Assembly (NCBI RefSeq): GCF_900109465.1
Contig: NZ_FOAZ01000037.1
Location: 1-50,567 of the forward strand
Length of the DNA stretch: 50,567 bases
DNA from: Streptacidiphilus jiangxiensis
Lineage (GTDB): Bacteria; Actinomycetota; Actinomycetes; Streptomycetales; Streptomycetaceae
Reading direction: 5' to 3'
The translations under genes and the position numbers were made by a program. The notes beneath the pieces were generated by a model. That model was not told where the DNA came from. It ran no database searches and saw only the letters and a program-made list of their open reading frames with translations. Shown in pieces: positions 7,541 through 15,044 of this stretch (the first letter of the stretch is position 1; each line of letters starts with the position of its first letter).

Positions 7541-9760
7541 TTACTGCTCGGCGTCGGCGGCGGCCTCGGCCGCCTCCTCGCCCTCGATGACCGGGATCAG
7601 CGAGAGCTTGCCGCGCGGGTCGATCTCCGCGATCTCGACCTGGACCTTGGTCCCGATCGCCAGCACGTCCTCGACGTTCTCCACGCGCTTGCCACCGGCG
7701 AGCTTGCGGATCTGCGAGATGTGCAGCAGGCCGTCCTTGCCGGGCATGAGGGAGACGAACGCACCGAACGTCGTGGTCTTCACCACGGTGCCCAGGTACC
7801 GCTCGCCGACCTCCGGCATGGTCGGGTTGGCGATCTGGTTGATCGTCGTACGGGCCGCCTCGGCCGCCGGGCCGTCGGACGCACCGATGTAGATGGTGCC
7901 GTCGTCCTCGATGGTGATCTCGGCGCCGGTGTCCTCCTGGATCTGGTTGATCATCTTGCCCTTGGGGCCGATGACCTCACCGATCTTGTCCACCGGGATC
8001 TTGATCGTGATGATGCGCGGCGCGTTCGGGGACATCTCGTCCGGAACGTCGATCGCCTCGTTCATCACGTCGAGGATGTGCAGACGCGCGTCGTGCGCCT
8101 GCTTCAGGGCCGCGCCCAGGACGGAGGCCGGGATGCCGTCGAGCTTCGTGTCCAGCTGGAGGGCCGTGACGAAGGTCTTGGTACCGGCGACCTTGAAGTC
8201 CATGTCGCCGAAGGCGTCCTCGGCACCGAGGATGTCGGTCAGCGCGACGTAGTGCGTCTCGCCGTCGACCTCCTGGGAGATCAGACCCATGGCGACACCG
8301 GCGACGGCGGCCTTCAGCGGGACACCCGCGTTCAGCAGCGACATCGTCGAGGCACAGACCGAACCCATGGACGTCGAGCCGTTGGAGCCCAGCGCCTCGG
8401 AGACCTGGCGGATCGCGTAGGGGAACTCCTCGCGGGTCGGCAGGACCGGGAGCAGCGCACGCTCGGCGAGCGCGCCGTGACCGATCTCGCGACGCTTCGG
8501 GGAGCCGACGCGGCCCGTCTCACCGACGGAGTACGGCGGGAAGTTGTAGTTGTGCATGTAGCGCTTGCGCGTCTCCGGCGCCAGCGTGTCCAGCTGCTGC
8601 TCCATGCGGAGCATGTTCAGCGTGGTGACACCCAGGATCTGGGTCTCGCCGCGCTCGAACAGGGCCGAGCCGTGGACGCGCGGGACGACCTCGACCTCGG
8701 CGGCCAGGGTGCGGATGTCCGTGATGCCACGGCCGTCGATGCGGACCTTCTCCTTGACGATGCGCTGGCGGACCAGCTTCTTCGTCAGCGCGCGGTACGC
8801 GGCGGAGATCTCCTTCTCGCGACCCTCGAACTCCGGCAGGAGCTTCTCGGCGGCGAGGTCCTTGACGCGGTCCAGCTCGGCCTCGCGGGCCTGCTTGCCG
8901 GCGATGGTGAGCGCCTGGGCCAGCTCGTCCTTGACCGCGGCGGTGAGCGCCTCCAGGACGTCGTCCTGGTAGTCGAGGAAGACGGGGAACTCGGCGGTCG
9001 CCTTGGCCGAGTGCGCGGCCAGCTCGGCCTGCGCCCGGCACAGCTCCTTGATGAACGGCTTGGAGGCCTCGAGGCCCTCGGCCACGACCTCCTCGGTCGG
9101 CGCGGTGGCGCCGCCCTTGACCAGCTCGATCGTCTTGGTCGTGGCCTCGGCCTCGACCATCATGATCGCGACGTCGCCGTCCGGCAGCGCGCGGCCGGCG
9201 ACGACCATGTCGAACACGGCCTCCTCCAGCTCGCTGTGCGTCGGGAAGGCGACCCACTGGCCGCGGATCAGCGCGACGCGGACGCCGCCGATCGGGCCGG
9301 AGAAGGGCAGGCCCGCCAGCTGCGTGGAGGCGGAGGCGGCGTTGATGGCGACCACGTCGTACAGGTGGTCGGGGTTGAGCGCCATGACCGTCACGACGAC
9401 CTGGATCTCGTTGCGCAGGCCCTTGACGAAGGACGGGCGCAGCGGGCGGTCGATCAGGCGGCAGGTGAGGATCGCGTCCTCGGAGGGACGGCCCTCACGA
9501 CGGAAGAAGCTGCCGGGGATGCGCCCGGCGGCGTACATCCGCTCCTCGACGTCGACGGTCAGCGGGAAGAAGTCGAAGTGCTCCTTCGGCTGCTTCGACG
9601 CGCTGGTCGCGGAGAGGACCATGGTGTCGTCGTCGAGGTAGGCGACCGCGGAACCGGCGGCCTGCTTGGCGAGACGACCGGTCTCGAAGCGGATGGTGCG
9701 GGTACCGAAGCTGCCGTTGTCGATGACGGCCACGGCCTCGTGCATGGTGTTGTCTTCCAC
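7541..9760 (-). CDS. pnp: Polyribonucleotide nucleotidyltransferase (PNPase)
   Basis: PNPase degrades RNA 3' to 5' by phosphorolysis; in Streptomyces it also adds 3' tails. Two RNase PH domains are followed by a KH domain (GEVIGPKGKMIN at about 594-605) and an S1 domain (about 652-722). The catalytic second PH domain has the typical GSNGSTSMGSVCAS segment. The frame is open up to 9970, but GTG at 9760 with AAGGAG nine bases upstream gives 739 residues, matching the S. coelicolor enzyme as I recall it. The 373-base gap to rpsO holds several hairpins that probably serve autoregulation. Confidence 0.97.
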   Translation of the reverse strand: MEDNTMHEAVAVIDNGSFGTRTIRFETGRLAKQAAGSAVAYLDDDTMVLSATSASKQPKEHFDFFPLTVDVEERMYAAGRIPGSFFRREGRPSEDAILTCRLIDRPLRPSFVKGLRNEIQVVVTVMALNPDHLYDVVAINAASASTQLAGLPFSGPIGGVRVALIRGQWVAFPTHSELEEAVFDMVVAGRALPDGDVAIMMVEAEATTKTIELVKGGATAPTEEVVAEGLEASKPFIKELCRAQAELAAHSAKATAEFPVFLDYQDDVLEALTAAVKDELAQALTIAGKQAREAELDRVKDLAAEKLLPEFEGREKEISAAYRALTKKLVRQRIVKEKVRIDGRGITDIRTLAAEVEVVPRVHGSALFERGETQILGVTTLNMLRMEQQLDTLAPETRKRYMHNYNFPPYSVGETGRVGSPKRREIGHGALAERALLPVLPTREEFPYAIRQVSEALGSNGSTSMGSVCASTMSLLNAGVPLKAAVAGVAMGLISQEVDGETHYVALTDILGAEDAFGDMDFKVAGTKTFVTALQLDTKLDGIPASVLGAALKQAHDARLHILDVMNEAIDVPDEMSPNAPRIITIKIPVDKIGEVIGPKGKMINQIQEDTGAEITIEDDGTIYIGASDGPAAEAARTTINQIANPTMPEVGERYLGTVVKTTTFGAFVSLMPGKDGLLHISQIRKLAGGKRVENVEDVLAIGTKVQVEIAEIDPRGKLSLIPVIEGEEAAEAAADAEQ

Positions 9761-10081
9761 CCGGAAGATCTCCTTCTTTTGTCCTCTAGGTGGAGCGCCC
9801 CCGCGCTTGTCCGTAAGTCCTACGGCCTGGACCTGGCCGGTCTTCGATCGAAGCTGCCGGCCGGAGCTCGCGTACCTACGCGCTGCTCCTCCGGCGGCCA
9901 CTACCGAGGACCGGCGGCCTGGCTGCCGCTGGCTCGGATGCGTGTGGACGCTCCGCGTCCGGTGCCTCATCCCCGTGTGGGATGCGGCACCCTTTGTCCT
10001 TCACACCTTACGCACGGTCTCATTCCCACGCGTGCGCAAGGCTCAACCACGTCCATTCGAGAGGGTGGTTGCGATACACCG
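9761..10081 (-). promoter_or_regulatory. pnp leader with a series of RNA hairpins
   Basis: The long rpsO-pnp spacer contains several stem-loops: 9811-9825 (CCGTA/TACGG), 9835-9862 (outer GGCCGG/CCGGCC around the palindrome CTTCGATCGAAG), 9870-9881 (GCGTA/TACGC) and 9962-9990 (GTGCC-t-CATCCC pairing with GGGATG-c-GGCAC). In S. coelicolor and E. coli the rpsO-pnp intergenic hairpin is an RNase III site through which pnp expression is controlled. The same role here is inferred from position and structure. Confidence 0.6.
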
Positions 10082-10121
10082 AAGGGCGGCTCCCCCAGAT
10101 CCCCTGGGAGAAGCCGCCCCC
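10082..10121 (-). terminator. rpsO terminator or attenuator
   Basis: The arms GGGCGGCT (10084-10091) and AGCCGCCC (10112-10119), with an inner CCCAG/CTGGG helix, form a strong hairpin 13-50 bases beyond the rpsO stop. Readthrough would feed pnp, so it may act as a partial terminator. Confidence 0.75.
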
Positions 10122-10133
10122 GAGTGGGTTCGA

Positions 10134-10424
10134 CTAGCGAGCGGAGCCCGCGGCGCCGCGGCGGATGCCGAGGCGGTCCACCAGCGTACGGAAGCGCTCG
10201 ATGTCCGTCTTGGCCAGGTACTGCAGCAGGCGGCGACGCTGGCCGACCAGGAGCAGCAGGCCACGACGCGAGTGGTGGTCGTGCTTGTGGAACTTGAGGT
10301 GCTCGGTCAGGTCCGAGATACGGCGGCTGAGCATCGCGATCTGAACCTCGGGAGAGCCGGTGTCGCCCTCCTTCTGGCCGTACTCGGCGATGATCTGCTT
10401 CTTGATGCTCTGGTCGAGGGCCAT
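10134..10424 (-). CDS. rpsO: 30S ribosomal protein S15
   Basis: S15 binds the central domain of 16S rRNA and is an early assembly protein of the 30S platform. The family signatures GDTGSPEVQIAMLSRRI, LTEHLKFHKHDHHSRRGL and LVGQRRRLLQYL are all present. The ATG at 10424 (MALDQS) follows AAGGAG at five bases and gives 96 residues; a GTG two codons upstream would overlap the ribosome site. It is linked to pnp downstream, as in most bacteria. The 120-base gap upstream must contain its promoter. Confidence 0.97.
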   Translation of the reverse strand: MALDQSIKKQIIAEYGQKEGDTGSPEVQIAMLSRRISDLTEHLKFHKHDHHSRRGLLLLVGQRRRLLQYLAKTDIERFRTLVDRLGIRRGAAGSAR

Positions 10425-10544
10425 GCCCACTCCTTCACGATCATTGGTGCCGAGCGCCCCTGGTCTTCATCACAGGGTCTGATGTACTCGGCGCGGAACA
10501 GGGCACGCACGCGGCATGCCCGATCCAGCGGTCAAGCCTACCAG

Positions 10545-11993
10545 TCAGGAAGTCAAGCCCCGGACCGTGCCGTAGACGTCCAGAACCGCGAGGGCGATCG
10601 GGACCAGCGCGGCCAGGGTGAGGCCGTCGACCAGGTCGAGGATGCGGCCCCAGAACGGGGAGACGCCCTTCTTCGGCACGACGAGCGCGATGGCCACCAG
10701 GATCGCCGCGCCGGCGGCGATGGCGACCGCCATGACCAGCGTGCGGATGTCCACGGCGGAGGTGTTGCGCATGTTCGTGAAGATGAACATCGGCATGTGC
10801 AGGGCCATCCCGACGATCAGCAGCACCAGGCTGCCGAGGCCCGCCACCAGCAGGCACATCACCTGCGCGGTGTTGGTGAACAGCCGCGCCCGCAGCATCG
10901 CCCCGACGCCGAGGACGAGAGCGAGCAGCTCCGTCCAGGTGTTGTCGGTGAACGCCAGCACCACGCTGCTGCCCAGCACGACGGCGGCGCAGCCGCCGAC
11001 CATGCCGACCAGCAGCTCGTGGCCGCGGCGCGCCTGGGTCGCGATGCGGGCCAGGTCGAGCGCCGGGCGCTGCTCCGCCTCGGCGCCGCGCAGCGTGGAC
11101 CGCTGCTGCTCCGGGGCGTGGAACCCGACGGGCAGGCGGGCGAAGCGCGAGGAGAGCGAGGGCAGGAAGCCCACCAGTCCGACCGCGACGACCGCCGCGC
11201 CGGCCGCGACCTCGCGGGCGGAACCGTCGGTGATCACGCCGACGAGCGTCGCCAGGGTCCCGACGCCGGCGACGAGCGCGGCCGCGACGAAGGGGGCGTC
11301 GCCGTTGGGCAGGAGCGCCGCGAGCAGCGTCGCGGCAAGCAGCACGGTGATGCAGCCGACCAGGAACTGGATCCGGCCCGGCCCGTCGCCCTGGGCGGGC
11401 GCGATGACGCCCGTCCCACCGAGCATGGCCAGCGGCAGTGCGGCCAGCCCGAGGGAGAGCGCGGCGCCACGGTCCTCGTAGACGCGGGCGCGGACGCCCG
11501 CGAGGGCGATCAGCACGACCGACGCGAGACCGGCGATCAGGCCCGGCAGCGAGTGCATGTCGTGCTGGAGGTCGGAGAACCACAGCGCGAAGGCGAGCAG
11601 CAACAGCACGACGGCGCCGCCGATGAGTCCGGCGCCGCGCATCAGCGCGGGCCCCCACTGGCTGCGGTCCTCGCCGACGCCCGACGCGATCGCGTCGGCG
11701 ACGTCGTCGTAGACGGCGGGCGCGAGCGACTCGGCGAACGGCCGCAGGCTCAGCAGTTCGCCGTCGCGGACCTGCTGGGCCTGCAGGGGCAGGCTGCTGT
11801 CCAGGACGGTGCCGTCGCGCCGCACGAGGTGGAAGCCGGTGGGCGCGCCCTCGGCCTGGGTCTGCCCGGAGAGCCGGAGCACCTCCGGGTACACGTCCGC
11901 GAGCGGGACGTCCTCGGGCAGCGCGACGTCGATGCGACTGTCCGGTGCGACGACGGTGACCCGGCAGAACCCGGTCGCGGCGCTGGTGCTCAC
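10545..11993 (-). CDS. eccD: Type VII secretion integral membrane protein EccD
   Basis: EccD forms the multi-helix membrane channel ring of the ESX secretion complex. The N-terminal 90 residues look like a ubiquitin-like YukD domain (CRVTVVAPDSRIDVALPEDV). The rest holds about eleven hydrophobic helices from residue 120 on, ending close to the C-terminus. The start is placed at GTG 11993, with GGAGG eight bases upstream (482 residues); an ATG six codons earlier overlaps that ribosome site. It is followed by rpsO on the same strand after 120 bases. Its partners eccC, eccB and eccE lie 3-14 kb to the right. Confidence 0.92.
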   Translation of the reverse strand: MSTSAATGFCRVTVVAPDSRIDVALPEDVPLADVYPEVLRLSGQTQAEGAPTGFHLVRRDGTVLDSSLPLQAQQVRDGELLSLRPFAESLAPAVYDDVADAIASGVGEDRSQWGPALMRGAGLIGGAVVLLLLAFALWFSDLQHDMHSLPGLIAGLASVVLIALAGVRARVYEDRGAALSLGLAALPLAMLGGTGVIAPAQGDGPGRIQFLVGCITVLLAATLLAALLPNGDAPFVAAALVAGVGTLATLVGVITDGSAREVAAGAAVVAVGLVGFLPSLSSRFARLPVGFHAPEQQRSTLRGAEAEQRPALDLARIATQARRGHELLVGMVGGCAAVVLGSSVVLAFTDNTWTELLALVLGVGAMLRARLFTNTAQVMCLLVAGLGSLVLLIVGMALHMPMFIFTNMRNTSAVDIRTLVMAVAIAAGAAILVAIALVVPKKGVSPFWGRILDLVDGLTLAALVPIALAVLDVYGTVRGLTS

Positions 11994-12090
11994 GTGGTGT
12001 GCCTCCCCCATACCGTGGCTGACAGCGGTTCACCTTATACGTTCTGCTGGACACCATTGACGCGCGCATGGTGCTGCCAGTTCGGGCGCT
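11994..12090 (-). promoter_or_regulatory. eccD upstream region, candidate promoter
   Basis: This 97-base gap lies between lysR and eccD, both on the minus strand. A TATAAG-like -10 (about 12036-12041, minus strand) lies 16 bases after a poor -35 GTCAAT. It is a weak candidate; co-transcription with lysR is equally possible. No terminator was seen after lysR. Confidence 0.3.
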
Positions 12091-13014
12091 CTACTTGCTG
12101 GGTGGCTGGGCGCGCCCGCGCGGCGGAGCTGCACGTGCCACGGCCTCGCTCCCCTGAGCGGGTGGCAACCGGGCCAGTTGCAGAAAGGCCTCTGCTGCGG
12201 GCGGCAGAACGCCGGGGCGGCGGAGCAGGGCGAGGGTGCGGCGGACCCGCGGGTGCAACGCGCGGACGACGGATCCCTCGGGCGCCAGCCCGGCGTGCAT
12301 CACCGCGGCCAGTCCGCCCTCGGTGATGAGCGGGCCCACGGCCTCCCGGTAGACCGACTCGACCGCGATCCGGGGAGCGACGTCCGCCTCCGCGAACAGA
12401 CCGTCCGTCAGCATCCGCCAGGCCGTGCCCGGGGCACCGACGACGAGCGGGAGGTCGGCGAGGTCCTCGACGCGCATCGTCTGCGGCGCGACGGAGCCGG
12501 GGGGCAGGACGGCCACCATCTCCACCTCCCGCAGCGGGTCGACGACCAGGCCCTGGGTCTCCGTCACCGGGAGATAGGAGAGCCCCAGCTGCGCGTCCCC
12601 CTCGCGCAGGTCCCGGGTCAGGAACGGTGGCCGTCGCGGTTCGGTCAGCCGGACCGTGACCGCCGGGTGCCGCTGCCGGAAGCGCGCCGTCAGTTCCCCT
12701 GCCGCGTCGGCCGCGGCTGCCTGGACGACGAGGTCCACCCGCCCCGCGACGAGCCCCACCACCGAGGCGACCGCCTCCCTCGCGGCGACCAGTTCCAACC
12801 CCACCCGCCGTGCCGGCGTCACCAGTGCCTCGCCCGCCGAGGTGAGGACGACGCCGCGCCCTGCTCGCTGGAACAACCGCGCGCCGAGCTCGCGCTCCAG
12901 CGCGCGGATCGCCTGGGAGAGGGAGGGCTGGGCCAGGTGGAGGGCGTCGGCCGCGCGGGTGAAGCCGCCGTGTTCGACGACGGCGAGGAAGTAGGAGAGC
13001 TGGCGGGCATCCAT
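12091..13014 (-). CDS. LysR-family transcriptional regulator
   Basis: This is a 307-residue LTTR. The N-terminal winged helix-turn-helix is clear (LSYFLAVVEHGGFTRAADAL then LAQPSLSQAIRALERELGARLF). A linker and a periplasmic-binding-like effector domain follow (about 90-300). It is divergent from the alkyl-sulfatase-like gene across 66 bases, the usual arrangement of an LTTR and its target. A palindrome with T-N11-A spacing overlaps its own start codon, suggesting autoregulation. The extended Arg/Pro-rich C-terminal tail is probably disordered. The effector is unknown. Confidence 0.92.
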   Translation of the reverse strand: MDARQLSYFLAVVEHGGFTRAADALHLAQPSLSQAIRALERELGARLFQRAGRGVVLTSAGEALVTPARRVGLELVAAREAVASVVGLVAGRVDLVVQAAAADAAGELTARFRQRHPAVTVRLTEPRRPPFLTRDLREGDAQLGLSYLPVTETQGLVVDPLREVEMVAVLPPGSVAPQTMRVEDLADLPLVVGAPGTAWRMLTDGLFAEADVAPRIAVESVYREAVGPLITEGGLAAVMHAGLAPEGSVVRALHPRVRRTLALLRRPGVLPPAAEAFLQLARLPPAQGSEAVARAAPPRGRAQPPSK

Positions 13015-13029
13015 AGGTTCAGCCTATGG
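13011..13029. promoter_or_regulatory. Putative LysR operator (T-N11-A palindrome)
   Basis: The sequence CCATAGG-TTCAG-CCTATGG is a perfect 7-bp inverted repeat with T13014 and A13026 spaced by 11 bases, the classic LTTR box. It covers the lysR start codon and lies about 60 bases upstream of the divergent alkyl-sulfatase gene, so one site could serve both genes. Confidence 0.6.
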
Positions 13030-13080
13030 GTCCGGTGGGCAGCGGGTATTGGACGGCGAAGAGTCCGCGCGGCGTTACTG

Positions 13081-14940
13081 ATGCCCATGACGACGGACCC
13101 CCGCAAGAACGCCACCGAGGCCACCCGCAAGGCGCACGCCGCGCTCGCCGCGCGGCTCCCCCTGGCCGACGACACCGACTTCGCCCGCGCGCAGCGCGGC
13201 CTGCTGCGGCGCACCGGGGACGTGGAGGTCCTCCCGACCGAGCCGCCCGAGACGGTCAACCCGTCGCTGTGGCGGCAGGCGCGGCTGAACGCGCTGCACG
13301 GGCTGTACGAGGTGACCGACGGGGTCTACCAGGTGCGCGGCTACGACCTGGCGAACGTCACCTTCGTCCGCGGCGCGGACGGCTGGATCGTCGTCGACCC
13401 GCTCACCGCCGCCGAGACGGCCGCCGCGGCCCTGGCGACACTCCGCGAGCACTTCGCCGACGAGCGGCCGGTCACCGCCGTGATCTACACGCACTGCCAT
13501 GTGGACCACTTCGCCGGCATCCGCGGCGTCGTCACGGACGAGCAGGTGGCCTCCGGTGCGGTGCGCGTCATCGGGCCCGAAGGCTTCCTGGAGCACGCCG
13601 TCTCCGAGAACGTGATCGCCGGGACGGCGATGAGCCGCCGCGCGCTGTACATGTACGGGCTGATGCTGCCGAAGGACGCACGCGGGCACGTCGACACCGG
13701 CCTCGGCCGCGCCGTCGCGGGCGGGACGTGGGGACTGGTGCCGCCGACCGAGACGGTCCGCGAGACCGGCACGGAGCTGCTGGTCGACGGCGTGCGGATG
13801 GTGTTCCAGGTGACGCCGGGCACGGAGGCGCCGGCCGAGATGAACTTCCTGCTGCCGGACCACCGGGCGCTGTGCCTGGCGGAGAACTGCACCGCCGTGC
13901 AGCACAACCTGTACACGCCGCGCGGCGCCGAGGTGCGGGACGCGCTGGCCTGGTCGGGCTACATCGACGAGGCGCTGCGCGTCTACGCGCCCGCCGTCGA
14001 CGTCGTCTTCGCCTCGCACCACTGGCCGCGCTGGGGCGAGGCGGAGATCGCCTCCTACCTGACCAAGCAGCGCGACGCCTACCGCTACCTGCACGACCAG
14101 AGCATGCGGCTGGCCAACCAGGGCCTGGTCGCGGCGGAGATCGCCGAGGAGCTGGAGCTGCCGCCGGGCCTGGCGGACGAGTTCTTCCTGCGGGACTACT
14201 ACGGGACGGTCAACCACAACGCCAAGGCGGTCTACCAGAAGTACCTGGGCTGGTTCGACGCCAACCCGGCGCACCTGCACCCGCTGCCGCAGGTCGAGGC
14301 GGCCAGGCGCTACGTCGCCTACATGGGCGGCGCGGACGCGGTGCTGGCGCGGGCCCGGGAGGACTTCGCGGCCGGGGACTACCGGTGGGTGGCGGAGGTG
14401 GTGAACCACGTCGTCTTCGCCGATCCGGCGAACGCGGCGGCGCGGGCGCTGCAGGCGGACACCCTGGAGCAGTTGGGCTACCAGGCCGAGTCGGGCCCGT
14501 GGCGGGACTTCTACCTGACGGGCGCCCAGGAGCTGCGCCAGGGCACCCCGAACGCGCCCGGTCTGCGCACCCCGCTCCAGCCGGACGTGCTGCGCGGGAT
14601 GCCGGGATCGATGCTGCTGGACTACCTGGCGGTCCGTCTGGACGGCCCGCGGGCCGCCCGGCGCACGCTCGGCCTCGCGCTGCGCCTCTCCGACGCGGGC
14701 ACGACGCACCGCGTCGAGCTCTCCCACGGGACGCTCCACCACACGCGGGTGGACGAAGCCGCGGACGCCGTCTCGCTCGACCGGGCGACGTTGGCGCGTC
14801 TCGCCGACGATCCGTCACTGTTGGAGGCGGCCCTCGCCGACGGCTCGGTCGCCGCGTCCGCCGAGACCGCCGACGACCTGCGGGAACTCCTGAAGCTTCT
14901 GGTCGCTTTCGATCTCTTCTTCCCCGTGATCGAGCCATGA
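13081..14940 (+). CDS. Metallo-beta-lactamase-fold alkyl sulfatase (SdsA/BDS1-like)
   Basis: Class III alkyl sulfatases hydrolyse primary alkyl sulfates such as SDS. The zinc motif THCHVDH gives H138, H140, D142 and H143. Further ligands are probably E249 or E253 (TPGTEAPAEMNF), E268 (LAENCTAVQHNLYTPRG) and H313 or H314 (ASHHWPRWG). After the catalytic domain come the helical dimerisation region and an SCP2-like C-terminal domain (about 500-619). No signal peptide is visible, so it is probably cytoplasmic, unlike Pseudomonas SdsA1. Two ATGs (13081, 13087) are possible and neither has a ribosome site, so the mRNA may be leaderless. It probably answers to the divergent LysR. Confidence 0.88.
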   Translation: MPMTTDPRKNATEATRKAHAALAARLPLADDTDFARAQRGLLRRTGDVEVLPTEPPETVNPSLWRQARLNALHGLYEVTDGVYQVRGYDLANVTFVRGADGWIVVDPLTAAETAAAALATLREHFADERPVTAVIYTHCHVDHFAGIRGVVTDEQVASGAVRVIGPEGFLEHAVSENVIAGTAMSRRALYMYGLMLPKDARGHVDTGLGRAVAGGTWGLVPPTETVRETGTELLVDGVRMVFQVTPGTEAPAEMNFLLPDHRALCLAENCTAVQHNLYTPRGAEVRDALAWSGYIDEALRVYAPAVDVVFASHHWPRWGEAEIASYLTKQRDAYRYLHDQSMRLANQGLVAAEIAEELELPPGLADEFFLRDYYGTVNHNAKAVYQKYLGWFDANPAHLHPLPQVEAARRYVAYMGGADAVLARAREDFAAGDYRWVAEVVNHVVFADPANAAARALQADTLEQLGYQAESGPWRDFYLTGAQELRQGTPNAPGLRTPLQPDVLRGMPGSMLLDYLAVRLDGPRAARRTLGLALRLSDAGTTHRVELSHGTLHHTRVDEAADAVSLDRATLARLADDPSLLEAALADGSVAASAETADDLRELLKLLVAFDLFFPVIEP

Positions 14941-15044
14941 CCGGTTCCCGATAGGATCGCCGCCTGCGGACAGCGGTGCCACGGGGGCGGCAAGCGGCCA
15001 CCTCGTAGGTCACCGGGGGACTAAAGGACGAGGCTGGTGCCGAG
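14941..15044 (+). promoter_or_regulatory. eccC upstream region, candidate -10
   Basis: The 104-base gap carries TAGGAT at 14952-14957, a good actinobacterial -10, without a convincing -35. No hairpin terminator separates it from the upstream sulfatase gene, so read-through into eccC is possible. Confidence 0.35.

Noticed and set aside
9761..9970. 70-residue N-terminal extension of PNPase
   Set aside because: It lies in the hairpin-rich leader; GTG 9760 has a good ribosome site and gives the family length.
7721..10297. 858-codon plus-strand frame across pnp and rpsO
   Set aside because: Shadow of two conserved housekeeping genes and their spacer; no family match.
12178..13080. 300-residue N-terminal extension of the alkyl sulfatase
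   Set aside because: It is antisense to the lysR gene and has no family similarity.
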